In this document: piece by piece, positions 1 to 7,057 of the stretch | Layout: every line of letters starts with the position of its first letter | Position numbering within the stretch: position 1 is the first letter of the stretch | Source: Hyphomicrobium sp. MC1 | GTDB taxonomy: Bacteria; Pseudomonadota; Alphaproteobacteria; Rhizobiales; Hyphomicrobiaceae | DNA: 64,000 bases | Assembly: GCF_000253295.1 (NCBI RefSeq) | Contig: NC_015717.1 | Coordinates: forward strand, 4,676,001-4,740,000 | Reading direction: 5' to 3' | Program-made: the position numbers and the translations under genes | Notes under the pieces: model-generated | Seen by the model: only the letters and a program-made list of their open reading frames with translations | The model's database searches: none | What the model was told of the DNA's origin: nothing

Positions 1-69
1 GTTATTGCCCATCTCACCTATGCCGAGGGGTTGGGGCCGCTGCTTGGAAATGTGCCCGGCAGCGCCTGA
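1..69 (+). CDS. 3' end of an unidentified gene
   Basis: Frame 1 is open from the window edge to a TGA at 67-69 and encodes the last 22 residues of a protein ending in GPLLGNVPGSA. Too little is present to name a family. About 100 nt without an evident gene separate it from the convergent sigma factor gene. Confidence 0.3.
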   Translation, partial: VIAHLTYAEGLGPLLGNVPGSA

Positions 70-172
70 CGGACGATTTTGGCAATTGCTCCATGACTAT
101 AGTGGAAATCGAAGCGCCGTCATAAGCGCTTCGGTTTTCGTCTTGTTACGTTACTGATGGTCGAAAGACGCA

Positions 173-910
173 TCATTTTTTCAAGCTTTTGGCCATTCGC
201 TTGAGAGATCGATGGTGAATGACGCGGACCGTCGCTTCCAGCATGTCGAGCTTCTTGGCCAGATCGCGTGCGGAATCTCCATTCAGCGAAATTCCCGCGA
301 CTATTTCCTGATTTCGTTCTGGCAGAGCTTTGATAAGCCGCTCAACATCGTACCTGGCGAGAGACTCTTCGGCGGTCGCGCTGACACTGACGGCCAGTTC
401 TGCGAGCTTGCCTGGAAGCACATGGTGTCTACGTCGCCGTCTTAATTCATCGACGATTTTATTTTTTGCGATCGTTACAACCCAAGGCATGACCGGGAGT
501 GATGTATCCCAGCGATGCCGCTGGGCGTGGAAAGCGATGAGAGTTTCCTGAAGGATATCGTCGAGGTCGCCGGTCGAAAGCTGATACCGCTGTAATTTTG
601 AAACCAAAGCGGCGCGCAGCATTCCAGGAAGGCGCTTCAATAGCTCGCTGTATGCCTGATCATCGCCGGCAACGGCACGTCGCATCAATCCAGTGCAAAA
701 TGTCTCTTGCTGCTCTCGATGGGCCCGCCTCGGCGTGCTCGATGCGAGCGACTCGACGTTTATCGCCGCGCCACCGCGCGAGCGGTCGGCTGTTCGTTGC
801 GAGTTGGGATTGTGTCCGCCATTGGCGTCTTGAGATCTCGATCGAGGCATCCGCGATATCTGACAGCAAAGATGTTCGAAGAGGGTTTTGACGCCGGCTC
901 GTGGCGTCAT
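173..910 (-). CDS. ECF-type RNA polymerase sigma factor
   Basis: Alternative sigma factor with the sigma-70 region 2 and region 4 core only. Region 2 lies at about residues 85-160 and contains DLDDILQETLIAFH and the promoter-melting segment VMPWVVTIAKNKIVDELRRR. Region 4 lies at about 192-244, with LPERNQEIV followed by a helix-turn-helix ending in HHRSLKRMAKSLKK. The longest frame has about 70 low-complexity N-terminal residues and no clear ribosome site. Family similarity starts near residue 72, just before Met76 (position 685), so the real start is uncertain. It resembles the SigF/ECF group that usually sits beside a membrane anti-sigma factor of the NrsF type, but no anti-sigma gene is visible here. 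The gene is divergent from the CGNR regulator. Family assignment is secure; stimulus and targets are unknown. Confidence 0.85.
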   Translation of the reverse strand: MTPRAGVKTLFEHLCCQISRMPRSRSQDANGGHNPNSQRTADRSRGGAAINVESLASSTPRRAHREQQETFCTGLMRRAVAGDDQAYSELLKRLPGMLRAALVSKLQRYQLSTGDLDDILQETLIAFHAQRHRWDTSLPVMPWVVTIAKNKIVDELRRRRRHHVLPGKLAELAVSVSATAEESLARYDVERLIKALPERNQEIVAGISLNGDSARDLAKKLDMLEATVRVIHHRSLKRMAKSLKK

Positions 911-1174
911 TCGAAGTCTGAGATTGTGACTGCCGCTGCAGTTTCTGACGACTTTTATAGTAACCTAATAAATAGGCATGTAACGGTTATTATTTGTGAG
1001 CCGTACATGTCAACCTGAGGCAACAAAATTTAGCGAGGCGAATTGGCTCATGGCGATTTATCGCTGTTTTTATGGCGAGTTTTGCGACGGGAAGCAGAAG
1101 TCGCAATGTCCGATTTCCCCAAGGCAATCAGACCTCCATTCGTAACTGATAAATAAGATAAAAAGAGGTTATTA

Positions 1175-1837
1175 ATGCGTAGAAGGCTGGCGAGGACTTC
1201 TAAGTGGCGGCATGCCGGAAAACACGGTCACGCGCCCATCTTTCTAGCTAATGCGGTCGCTCTCGATTTCCTAAACGCGCTCGCGCCGCCGCCGGGCGCC
1301 GAGATGAGGCCGCTTAAGTCAGGAACAGATTTTCTGCACTGGCTAGAGAGCGCGGAGCTGGTTTGCTCTAACGTTGCGCGGTATTTTCGCGAGGCGGTCA
1401 ATTCCTCAGATCTGGATATTGTCGCGGACGACGCCAAGCGGCTTGGCGACTGGTTTCGCAGTTTCATAAATGAATATGCAGGTCGTCGGTTATGTCCATC
1501 TGCCGTGGAAGATCTGGCGCCGCTCAATGCGATCTTGAGACGGGATGCGCGCTTCGGTCAGATCGCGCAAACGACATGCGCAGAGCCAAAATTGTTCTGG
1601 GAGTTTAAGCGGCGTTTCATGACGCCGATGGACTTGTTATTTCCCGTTGCGAACGCGATGGCCGAGATGCTGTGCAAAGATGATTTGGCAAAAGTTAAGG
1701 TGTGCGAGGCAAAAGAATGCACGCTGCTTTTTCTCGATCGGACACATGGCGGCAAGAGACGGTGGTGCAGCATGAGTGCTTGCGGCAACCGCGCGAAGCA
1801 AAAAATCCGTAGGACACTGCCGAAGCCGCCGGAATGA
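1175..1837 (+). CDS. CGNR zinc-finger / ABATE-domain putative transcriptional regulator
   Basis: A 220-residue protein. The C-terminal CGNR zinc finger is clear at about residues 170-212: VCEAKECTLLFLD, then RRWCSMSACGNRAKQ, which gives the four zinc-binding cysteines and the signature CGNR. The N-terminal part (about 25-150) fits the ABATE/DUF1470 domain, proposed to be a ligand-sensing, stress-related module. The start is supported by AAAGAGG just upstream of the ATG at 1175. The gene is divergent from the ECF sigma factor. The 264-bp AT-richer region between them (911-1174) holds an inverted TAATAA...TTATTA pair near 966-992 that could be a binding site (inference). Target genes are unknown. 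Confidence 0.85.
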   Translation: MRRRLARTSKWRHAGKHGHAPIFLANAVALDFLNALAPPPGAEMRPLKSGTDFLHWLESAELVCSNVARYFREAVNSSDLDIVADDAKRLGDWFRSFINEYAGRRLCPSAVEDLAPLNAILRRDARFGQIAQTTCAEPKLFWEFKRRFMTPMDLLFPVANAMAEMLCKDDLAKVKVCEAKECTLLFLDRTHGGKRRWCSMSACGNRAKQKIRRTLPKPPE

Positions 1838-1999
1838 TTGACTTCGAATATGCTTGCCTCGTGCGGGAGGACTTTGGTGTCATCTCGAAATTTTATGTTC
1901 GGCGTGAAACGTCCTGCGTGAACCTTCCGAAGTTGGGCTTTGAGTACCTGCAAAAGCTGCAGCCGCTCGTGAGACCGTATTTCAGTCAGGAGGTTCCGT

Positions 2000-2128
2000 A
2001 TGTCGACTTTTCTCAGATGCCTTTTCGTAGCGGTCGTCTTGTCCGCGATCGCAGGCAGCTTGGCTGTCGCCGGCGGCCACGATGATCCGCGCGCGTGTGA
2101 CGATCACGCTTTCCGGCACTGCCGTTGA
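2000..2128 (+). CDS. Small secreted cysteine-containing protein with in-frame TGA
   Basis: A 42-codon frame preceded by a perfect CAGGAGG site 5 nt before the ATG. The product begins MSTFLRCLFVAVVLSAIAG and ends ...CDDHAFRHCR; the first 24 residues are a typical signal peptide ending in AVA. After the TGA at 2126-2128 the same frame stays open to 2206 and would add 25 residues with three more cysteines (CKTFIYCARNGF...). The full cysteine pattern looks like one small disulfide-rich protein cut by a nonsense codon. No family recognised. Confidence 0.55.
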   Translation: MSTFLRCLFVAVVLSAIAGSLAVAGGHDDPRACDDHAFRHCR

Positions 2129-2281
2129 TGCAAGACGTTCATCTATTGCGCGCGCAATGGATTTTTAAGTAGAGATTTGGGTGTCTGTGGTGGTCCGCTC
2201 CGCTGACACGGCTAGGGGCGGCTCGGGCTGAGTGAGCGATCCGGTTATTTCCAACGCTAACCGGATACTGCGATCCGCTCA

Positions 2282-2506
2282 CTAAATACGAAATACCGTT
2301 CGCGTTCCGCTCTGTTGCAGGAGCGCGTGAGCAAGCTGGTCTCCGGCGGCGGTGAGCTGACCGTTCGCGTCGAGCCAGCCATGATCGGTCGCAAAGCGTG
2401 CCACTTCGTCGGCGCTGCCTCCGCCAGAGAGCATTCCAGTAAAGCCTAAAACGACACTCAGATGATCTTGGGAGGCCACGTCTTTATGATCAGGAGGTTG
2501 TTGCAC
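2282..2506 (-). CDS. Small hypothetical protein
   Basis: A 74-residue protein starting MQQPPDHKDVASQDHLSVV. The start codon is GTG and is well placed after GCGGAGGAAATTC. There is no signal peptide or membrane segment. The C-terminal half (about 32-66) looks helical and alternates charge, with VARFATDHGWLDANGQLTAAGDQLAHALL. No family is recognised. The nearest genes are the small secreted peptide upstream and tRNA-Arg on the same strand; no operon is evident. Confidence 0.55.
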   Translation of the reverse strand: MQQPPDHKDVASQDHLSVVLGFTGMLSGGGSADEVARFATDHGWLDANGQLTAAGDQLAHALLQQSGTRTVFRI

Positions 2507-2760
2507 GAATTTCCTCCGCTCGCGGTTAACTTCAAAGGGAGATCATCCCGGCTGGCGTGACGGTGCGCTATAAATTTGCTCCCTCGTCACCGGGGGGACG
2601 GGAACAGCTATATCGGTTTTAAATTCGTCAGGTAGGATCGATTGTTCATGGCTGTCGTGTCGTGCACGAATGCGCGCTCTCGCTATAGAGAGGGCTAGCC
2701 GCCTCATTGCTGGCCGCAGCCGGGCCCGATGGAAGGCACAAATTTTTTTGTTTTTTGAAA

Positions 2761-2837
2761 TGGCGCGCCCGAAAGGATTCGAACCTCTGACCCCCAGATT
2801 CGTAGTCTGGTGCTCTATCCAGCTGAGCTACGGGCGC
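2761..2837 (-). tRNA. tRNA-Arg (anticodon ACG)
   Basis: Read on the minus strand from 2837, it has acceptor GCGCCCG pairing with CGGGCGC, a D arm containing AGCTCAGCTGGATAGAGC, anticodon stem CCAGA/TCTGG around loop CTACGAA (anticodon ACG), and a T arm with GGTTCGAATCC. A discriminator G and an encoded CCA end the gene at 2761. All stems pair. Wobble position A34 is normally deaminated to inosine by TadA in bacterial tRNA-Arg(ACG). Confidence 0.97.
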
Positions 2838-2854
2838 TTTTTTCGTTGCGGAGG

Positions 2855-2874
2855 GGCCGGATGCCCATCCGGCC
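2855..2874 (-). terminator. Hairpin downstream of the histidine kinase gene
   Basis: Perfect 8-bp inverted repeat GGCCGGAT / ATCCGGCC with a 4-nt GCCC loop, about 120 nt beyond the kinase stop codon on the minus strand and upstream of tRNA-Arg. It lacks a long T-run right after the stem, so factor-independent termination is only plausible. Confidence 0.45.
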
Positions 2875-2996
2875 GTAAGGCCGGGCGACGAAGGAACCCT
2901 CTCTAGTGGCTCACGGCGGCGAGCGCAAGACCCCTCTTTCGCAAGCATCGTGACGTCTCGCCGCGCTTGCAAGGGGCGGGCCGATCTCCGGCTTGC

Positions 2997-4523
2997 TCAG
3001 TCGACAGGTCGGTCCGGCAACTCGATGCGAAACCGGGCGCCGATTGCGCTGTCGACGAGCGTCAGGCTGCCGCCGTGGGCCTGTACAAGCTCAGCCGCGA
3101 TGGCGAGCCCGAGGCCGGTGCCGCCCTTCTTCGTCGAAGCCTGAAAGGCCTTGAAAAGGTTCTCGCGTGCCTTCTGTGGCACGCCTGCGCCGTTATCCAT
3201 CACATCAATAATGACCTTGCGGCTCTCGCGGTGGGCGGTGACGCGCACCTCGCCATCCGTTTTGCCTTCGATGCTCTCGATGGCCTGCACAGCGTTGCGG
3301 ATGAGGTTCGAGAGGACACGGAACAGGTGCTCGTGGTCCGCATCAATCAGGAGTGCAGGGTCGATATCGGTCGTGAAAGCGATGGTGCCTTCCCGCGGCA
3401 GGCCTTGGCTGTCGGCCACCTCGTCGATGAGCGGTTTCAGCGGCATCAGCTCGCGCCGGGGTGCGGCCTCCGATACGCCGCCGAACTTGAGCGATGAATT
3501 GCAGAACTGAATGGCGCGGTCGAGCGAGGCGATCAGCTTCGGCACGAAGCGCTGCACAGTCGGATCGGGAATGGCAACGAGGCGATCGGAGATCAGCTGT
3601 GCGTTCGCCAGCATATTGCGGAGATCGTGGTTGATCTTGGAGACGGCCATGCCGAGTTGCGCGAGGCGGTTCTTTTGTACGAGCAAGCTCGAAAGCTGGC
3701 GCTGCATGCTTGCGAGTTCGCGCTCGGCAACCCCGATTTCATCGCGGCGGCCGGTATCGGGCATGATGCGGCTTTGGTCTTCGGGGTTCTCCGAAAAGTG
3801 CAGCATGTTGGTCGTGATCTGCGTCAGCGGCTTCACGAACAGGCGGCTCAGCGCGAAATAAACGACGACGGCCGTCAGCAGCGAAAGGATAATCGACAGC
3901 CACAGGATATTCATGCCGTAGCGGATCATCGCGGCTTTCAGCGGTGCTTCGGGAATGACAATTTCGATCAGGCTGTTGTTGTCGGGGCCGCTGTGGCCGA
4001 TGACGCGGATGGTGCGATCGTTCGACAACAGGGTCGTCACGGCATCGCGAGCCTGCTCGATATGCGTCGACAGGCTTTGCCAGAAGGAATTGGATTCGGG
4101 CGGCAGGTAATAAACGTAGTCGATCGATAGGTCGCCGTCGGGCGGATAGACAAGACGGCGTTCGTTGACGGTGCGGGAGGCGATCGCCTTCACTTGTGCA
4201 GTTCGGAGAAGGTCGGCGCGCAGAGCCGAAGGGATTTGACCTCCTGGGAACGCATCCGATGCCAGTGCTGCAAGCTGGGCGGCGGTCAGGCGTTCCTGCA
4301 GCCAGGTCACGCGATAGCTCGATATCGATGGCAGGAAGATCAGGGCTTCGGCGACCAAAACGAAGATGGCCGTCAGCAGAATGAGTTTGGTCGGGAGGCC
4401 ACGGCTTTCCCAGAAACGCGCCACGGCACGCCACGGCGCCACGAAGACCGAAGCCGCTCCCTTGGCGTCATGGTTGTTTTTATCGTCGCCGTTGAAAATT
4501 GCGCGCTGCACTGGACCGAGCAT
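2997..4523 (-). CDS. Membrane sensor histidine kinase
   Basis: A 508-residue kinase. Membrane segments at about 45-65 and 204-226 flank a periplasmic sensor domain. A HAMP linker (about 222-280) follows, then the H-box with phosphorylated His299 (SKINHDLRNMLANAQL), and a HATPase_c domain with N-box NLIRNAVQAI (about 407), G1 DNGAGVP (about 443) and G2 GGTGLGLAIAAE (about 468). The catalytic parts are intact. Autophosphorylation on His is known for the family; the stimulus is unknown. No response regulator gene lies beside it. It follows the flavoprotein gene by 17 nt on the same strand, so the two are probably co-transcribed. The AGGAG directly abutting the ATG gives poor spacing, so the exact start is uncertain. 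Confidence 0.9.
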   Translation of the reverse strand: MLGPVQRAIFNGDDKNNHDAKGAASVFVAPWRAVARFWESRGLPTKLILLTAIFVLVAEALIFLPSISSYRVTWLQERLTAAQLAALASDAFPGGQIPSALRADLLRTAQVKAIASRTVNERRLVYPPDGDLSIDYVYYLPPESNSFWQSLSTHIEQARDAVTTLLSNDRTIRVIGHSGPDNNSLIEIVIPEAPLKAAMIRYGMNILWLSIILSLLTAVVVYFALSRLFVKPLTQITTNMLHFSENPEDQSRIMPDTGRRDEIGVAERELASMQRQLSSLLVQKNRLAQLGMAVSKINHDLRNMLANAQLISDRLVAIPDPTVQRFVPKLIASLDRAIQFCNSSLKFGGVSEAAPRRELMPLKPLIDEVADSQGLPREGTIAFTTDIDPALLIDADHEHLFRVLSNLIRNAVQAIESIEGKTDGEVRVTAHRESRKVIIDVMDNGAGVPQKARENLFKAFQASTKKGGTGLGLAIAAELVQAHGGSLTLVDSAIGARFRIELPDRPVD

Positions 4524-4540
4524 CTCCTACGCGGAGATCA

Positions 4541-6001
4541 TTAACCGAGCTTCGCGAGCAACGCGATGACTTTACGCAAAAAGGGGTTACTCGGCACTGT
4601 TGCAAAGTAACGGATCGCCGCTTTTTTATTGATCTCGGAAAATGTCGGATAGGGCGAGATCCATTGCGTCATCGCTTTGATATTCAGGCGCTGGGAAATG
4701 GCGAGCGACCACATCTGAATGATTTCTCCGGCTTCGGCGCCGACGATGGCCGCGCCGAGAATTTGGCCGCGCTTCGTCGTGATGACTTTAATGTGGCCCT
4801 CCGTCTTACGCTCGATCTGAGCGCGGTCATTTTCGTGATAGGGCCAGCGCAGAACATTGACGCGGCCGTATTTGGTGCTGGCTTCAGCCTCGCTCAGGCC
4901 GACGCACGCGAATTGCGGTTCGGTGAAGACGACGCGCGGCGTGGAACGGCCAACCGTTTTTGCCGACTGACGAAACAGGGAGCGGCGAAGCACGACGTCG
5001 GCCTGCTCAGCGGCAACGTGTGCGAAGCGAAGGCCGCCTGCGGCATCGCCTATGGCATAGACGCGCTTGTTTGTGGTCATCAAGCTTTCGTTAACTTTGA
5101 TCGCGTTGCCGGCGACTTTGATGCGGGCATTGTCGAGGCCGAGGTCGGCGACGTTGGCTTTGCGGCCTGCGGCGACGAGAATCGCTGAGCCTTCGATCCG
5201 TTCCGTTTCGCTTTCGCCGTTGCCTGCGATTTCGACCGTGATGTTGCCGACCGTGCCGGAGACGCGCGTGATGCGGACGCCTTCGCGGAATACGATGCCT
5301 TCAGCGGCAAGCTGCGTCAGCAACACGACAGCCAATTCAGAATCTTCATCGCCAAGCGCGTCGGCAGCGTCGATGACGGTGACACGGGAGCCGAGGCGCC
5401 GATGGGCCTGCGCCAGTTCGATGCCTGTCGTCCCGGCACCTACGACGATGAGATGCGGAATGGGCGCGTTGTTATCGAAGATCGTCTCGTTGGTGAAATA
5501 GGGAACGTCGGCCAAGCCCGGAATTGGCGGGATGGTTGGTGAGGATCCCGTTGCGATGACGAAGCGGCGCGCGGAGATGCGATATTCACCGGCGGCAACT
5601 GTGGTCGGGTTCAGGAATTTGGCGGCGGCGGAAATCACCTGGATGCCCATGCCGCCGAAGCGCTCGACCGTCGTGTTCGGCGCAATGCGGGCAATGACGT
5701 CCGTAACGTAGCGGTTGACCGCCGCATGATCGATCAGCGGTTCGACACCGCGAATACCGAAGGGCGATGCGGTCCGCATATCTTGGGCGCGCTTGGCAGC
5801 GGCCAGAAGAGCGTTGGCGGGAATGCTGCCGTAGTTGAGGCCATCGCCCCCCATCTTATGTTTTTCAATGAGCACGACTCGCTGTCCGAACGCAGCTGCC
5901 GTCGTCGCGACGGCGACGCCACCCGCGCCCGCGCCGATGACGCAGAAGTCAGCATTGACGGTGTGCGTCTCGGGATGGGGTTCGACAGTATCCTTGGGCA
6001 T
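4541..6001 (-). CDS. Lipoamide dehydrogenase/MerA-fold flavoprotein lacking the redox cysteines
   Basis: A 486-residue FAD/NAD(P) oxidoreductase of the pyridine nucleotide-disulfide family. FAD-binding GAGAGG lies at about 23-28 and the NAD(P)-binding Rossmann motif VVGAGTTGIELAQ at about 207. The second FAD motif YAIGDAAG and a C-terminal dimerisation domain are present. In active relatives the segment after the first fold reads GG-x-C-LN-x-G-C-x-PSK; here it is GGDGLNYGSIPANAL (51-65), so both cysteines are replaced (Gly54, Ser59) and PSK has become PAN. The C-terminal catalytic His-Pro-x-x-x-Glu region reads SPYPTFSE, without the His. Dithiol/disulfide chemistry is therefore unlikely. It may still be a flavin-dependent reductase, diaphorase or sensor (inference). 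It is co-directional with the histidine kinase, 17 nt upstream of it. Confidence 0.85.
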   Translation of the reverse strand: MPKDTVEPHPETHTVNADFCVIGAGAGGVAVATTAAAFGQRVVLIEKHKMGGDGLNYGSIPANALLAAAKRAQDMRTASPFGIRGVEPLIDHAAVNRYVTDVIARIAPNTTVERFGGMGIQVISAAAKFLNPTTVAAGEYRISARRFVIATGSSPTIPPIPGLADVPYFTNETIFDNNAPIPHLIVVGAGTTGIELAQAHRRLGSRVTVIDAADALGDEDSELAVVLLTQLAAEGIVFREGVRITRVSGTVGNITVEIAGNGESETERIEGSAILVAAGRKANVADLGLDNARIKVAGNAIKVNESLMTTNKRVYAIGDAAGGLRFAHVAAEQADVVLRRSLFRQSAKTVGRSTPRVVFTEPQFACVGLSEAEASTKYGRVNVLRWPYHENDRAQIERKTEGHIKVITTKRGQILGAAIVGAEAGEIIQMWSLAISQRLNIKAMTQWISPYPTFSEINKKAAIRYFATVPSNPFLRKVIALLAKLG

Positions 6002-6187
6002 GGAGAAGGTATCCGGTCATCGCGAGGCCATAGCGATTAGATTAATACGGCGGCGCGACTTTTCACGCTGGAGATCGGGCCTATCCCCTGCCGGAAATGG
6101 GGGATACGAGCAGATGTCGGCCAATTTCGACGATGTGCAAATGCAAGCGGGCGGCGTTTTCTATCGTTTGCGCGCGCACGGCCTGCG

Positions 6188-6216
6188 TTGACTTGCCCGC
6201 GCAGCCCCACTATAAG
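6188..6216 (+). promoter_or_regulatory. Sigma-70-type promoter upstream of rpmH
   Basis: TTGACT (6188-6193) and TATAAG (6211-6216) are separated by exactly 17 nt, very close to the housekeeping consensus. Transcription would start near 6223 and give rpmH a leader of about 148 nt. The rest of the 369-nt gap between the flavoprotein gene and rpmH shows no gene. Confidence 0.7.
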
Positions 6217-6370
6217 AGCCCGAATTCCGGAGACATGCGCAATCGGCTGGGGTTTTTGCCCAGGCGACGCGTTTTTGTAAACATCGGAAAAATAATAGCA
6301 ATTATGCTGCTTGGGCCGGCGCGGTAAGCGCCAGGACCGGTGGCTTTGAGAGACTTGGACGGAGACTTCC

Positions 6371-6505
6371 GTGAAGCGCACATATCAACCGAGCCGCCTT
6401 GTCCGCAAGCGCCGCCACGGATTTCGCAAACGCATGCTGACGGCTGGCGGTCAGAAGGTTCTGGCACGCCGTCGCGCGAAGGGCCGCAAGCGTCTTTCGG
6501 CCTAA
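6371..6505 (+). CDS. rpmH: 50S ribosomal protein L34
   Basis: A 44-residue basic protein beginning MKRTYQPSRLVRKRRHGF and ending GRKRLSA, the complete canonical L34. The start codon is GTG, preceded by GGACGGAGACTTCC. L34 is a late-assembling, very basic protein of the large ribosomal subunit. It opens the conserved rpmH-rnpA-yidC order; rnpA begins about 60 nt downstream. Confidence 0.98.
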   Translation: MKRTYQPSRLVRKRRHGFRKRMLTAGGQKVLARRRAKGRKRLSA

Positions 6506-6568
6506 TCGGGTCTAAGGCCTAGGCCCCGCTGCCCGCGTCTTGCGGCTCTGGAGGCTGTCATTCCTATT

Positions 6569-6967
6569 TTGCCAACGCTCAAGGCGCGATCCGAATTTCT
6601 CGCTGTCCGCGGAGGTCGGCGTCAGTCTACGCCGGCATTCCTGATCGAAATGCGCGAACGCTCCGCTGCCACCATGCGTGGCGGCGGCTTTGTCGATTCT
6701 GCGGGGCCGCGCTTCGGGTTCACGATCACCAAGAAAATCGGCAACGCCGTTACGCGGAACCGTATCCGCAGGCGTCTCAAAGCGGCATTCGCCGCTGAAA
6801 CCAAGGCGAAGAGCCTGGGCGCCTGCGATTATGTCGTGGTCGCTCGGCATGCCGCGCTTGACCGGCCGTTCGATCTGCTGCTTGGCGACGTCAATCGGGC
6901 GCTCGCCGCATTGCACAGTGTTAAGTCGCGCCACGCCGACCGAACTGACAAAAAAGGGTCAGCGTGA
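6569..6967 (+). CDS. rnpA: Ribonuclease P protein component
   Basis: About 132 residues; binds the catalytic RNase P RNA and helps process tRNA 5' ends. The signature RFGFTITKKIGNAVTRNRIR followed by RRLKAAF (about 48-74) is the RNR motif that contacts RNA. The start is not settled: TTG at 6569 lies 14 nt after GGAGG, while an in-frame ATT at 6560 has better spacing. The gene follows rpmH as usual. A yidD gene, commonly placed between rnpA and yidC, is not present in the 90 nt before yidC. Confidence 0.95.
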   Translation: MPTLKARSEFLAVRGGRRQSTPAFLIEMRERSAATMRGGGFVDSAGPRFGFTITKKIGNAVTRNRIRRRLKAAFAAETKAKSLGACDYVVVARHAALDRPFDLLLGDVNRALAALHSVKSRHADRTDKKGSA

Positions 6968-7057
6968 CTGGGTGTCTACTTCCCTTTATGACCAGTTTCC
7001 TCCATCGCTTCCGGGCAACAAAAGGCCTGAAGAAGCCCGCTCCAGTTCGAGGATTTG

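Noticed and set aside
1834..2085. 83-residue frame overlapping the CGNR stop by ATGA
   Set aside because: Sequence looks non-protein-like, and a different frame at 2000 has a perfect ribosome site and a signal peptide.
2126..2128. TGA as a selenocysteine codon
   Set aside because: No SECIS-like structure identified and no selenoprotein family recognised; nonsense mutation is simpler. Kept only as a checkable possibility.
2761..2837. tRNA-Arg as an integration site for a mobile element
   Set aside because: No integrase gene and no second copy of the tRNA end seen in the window.
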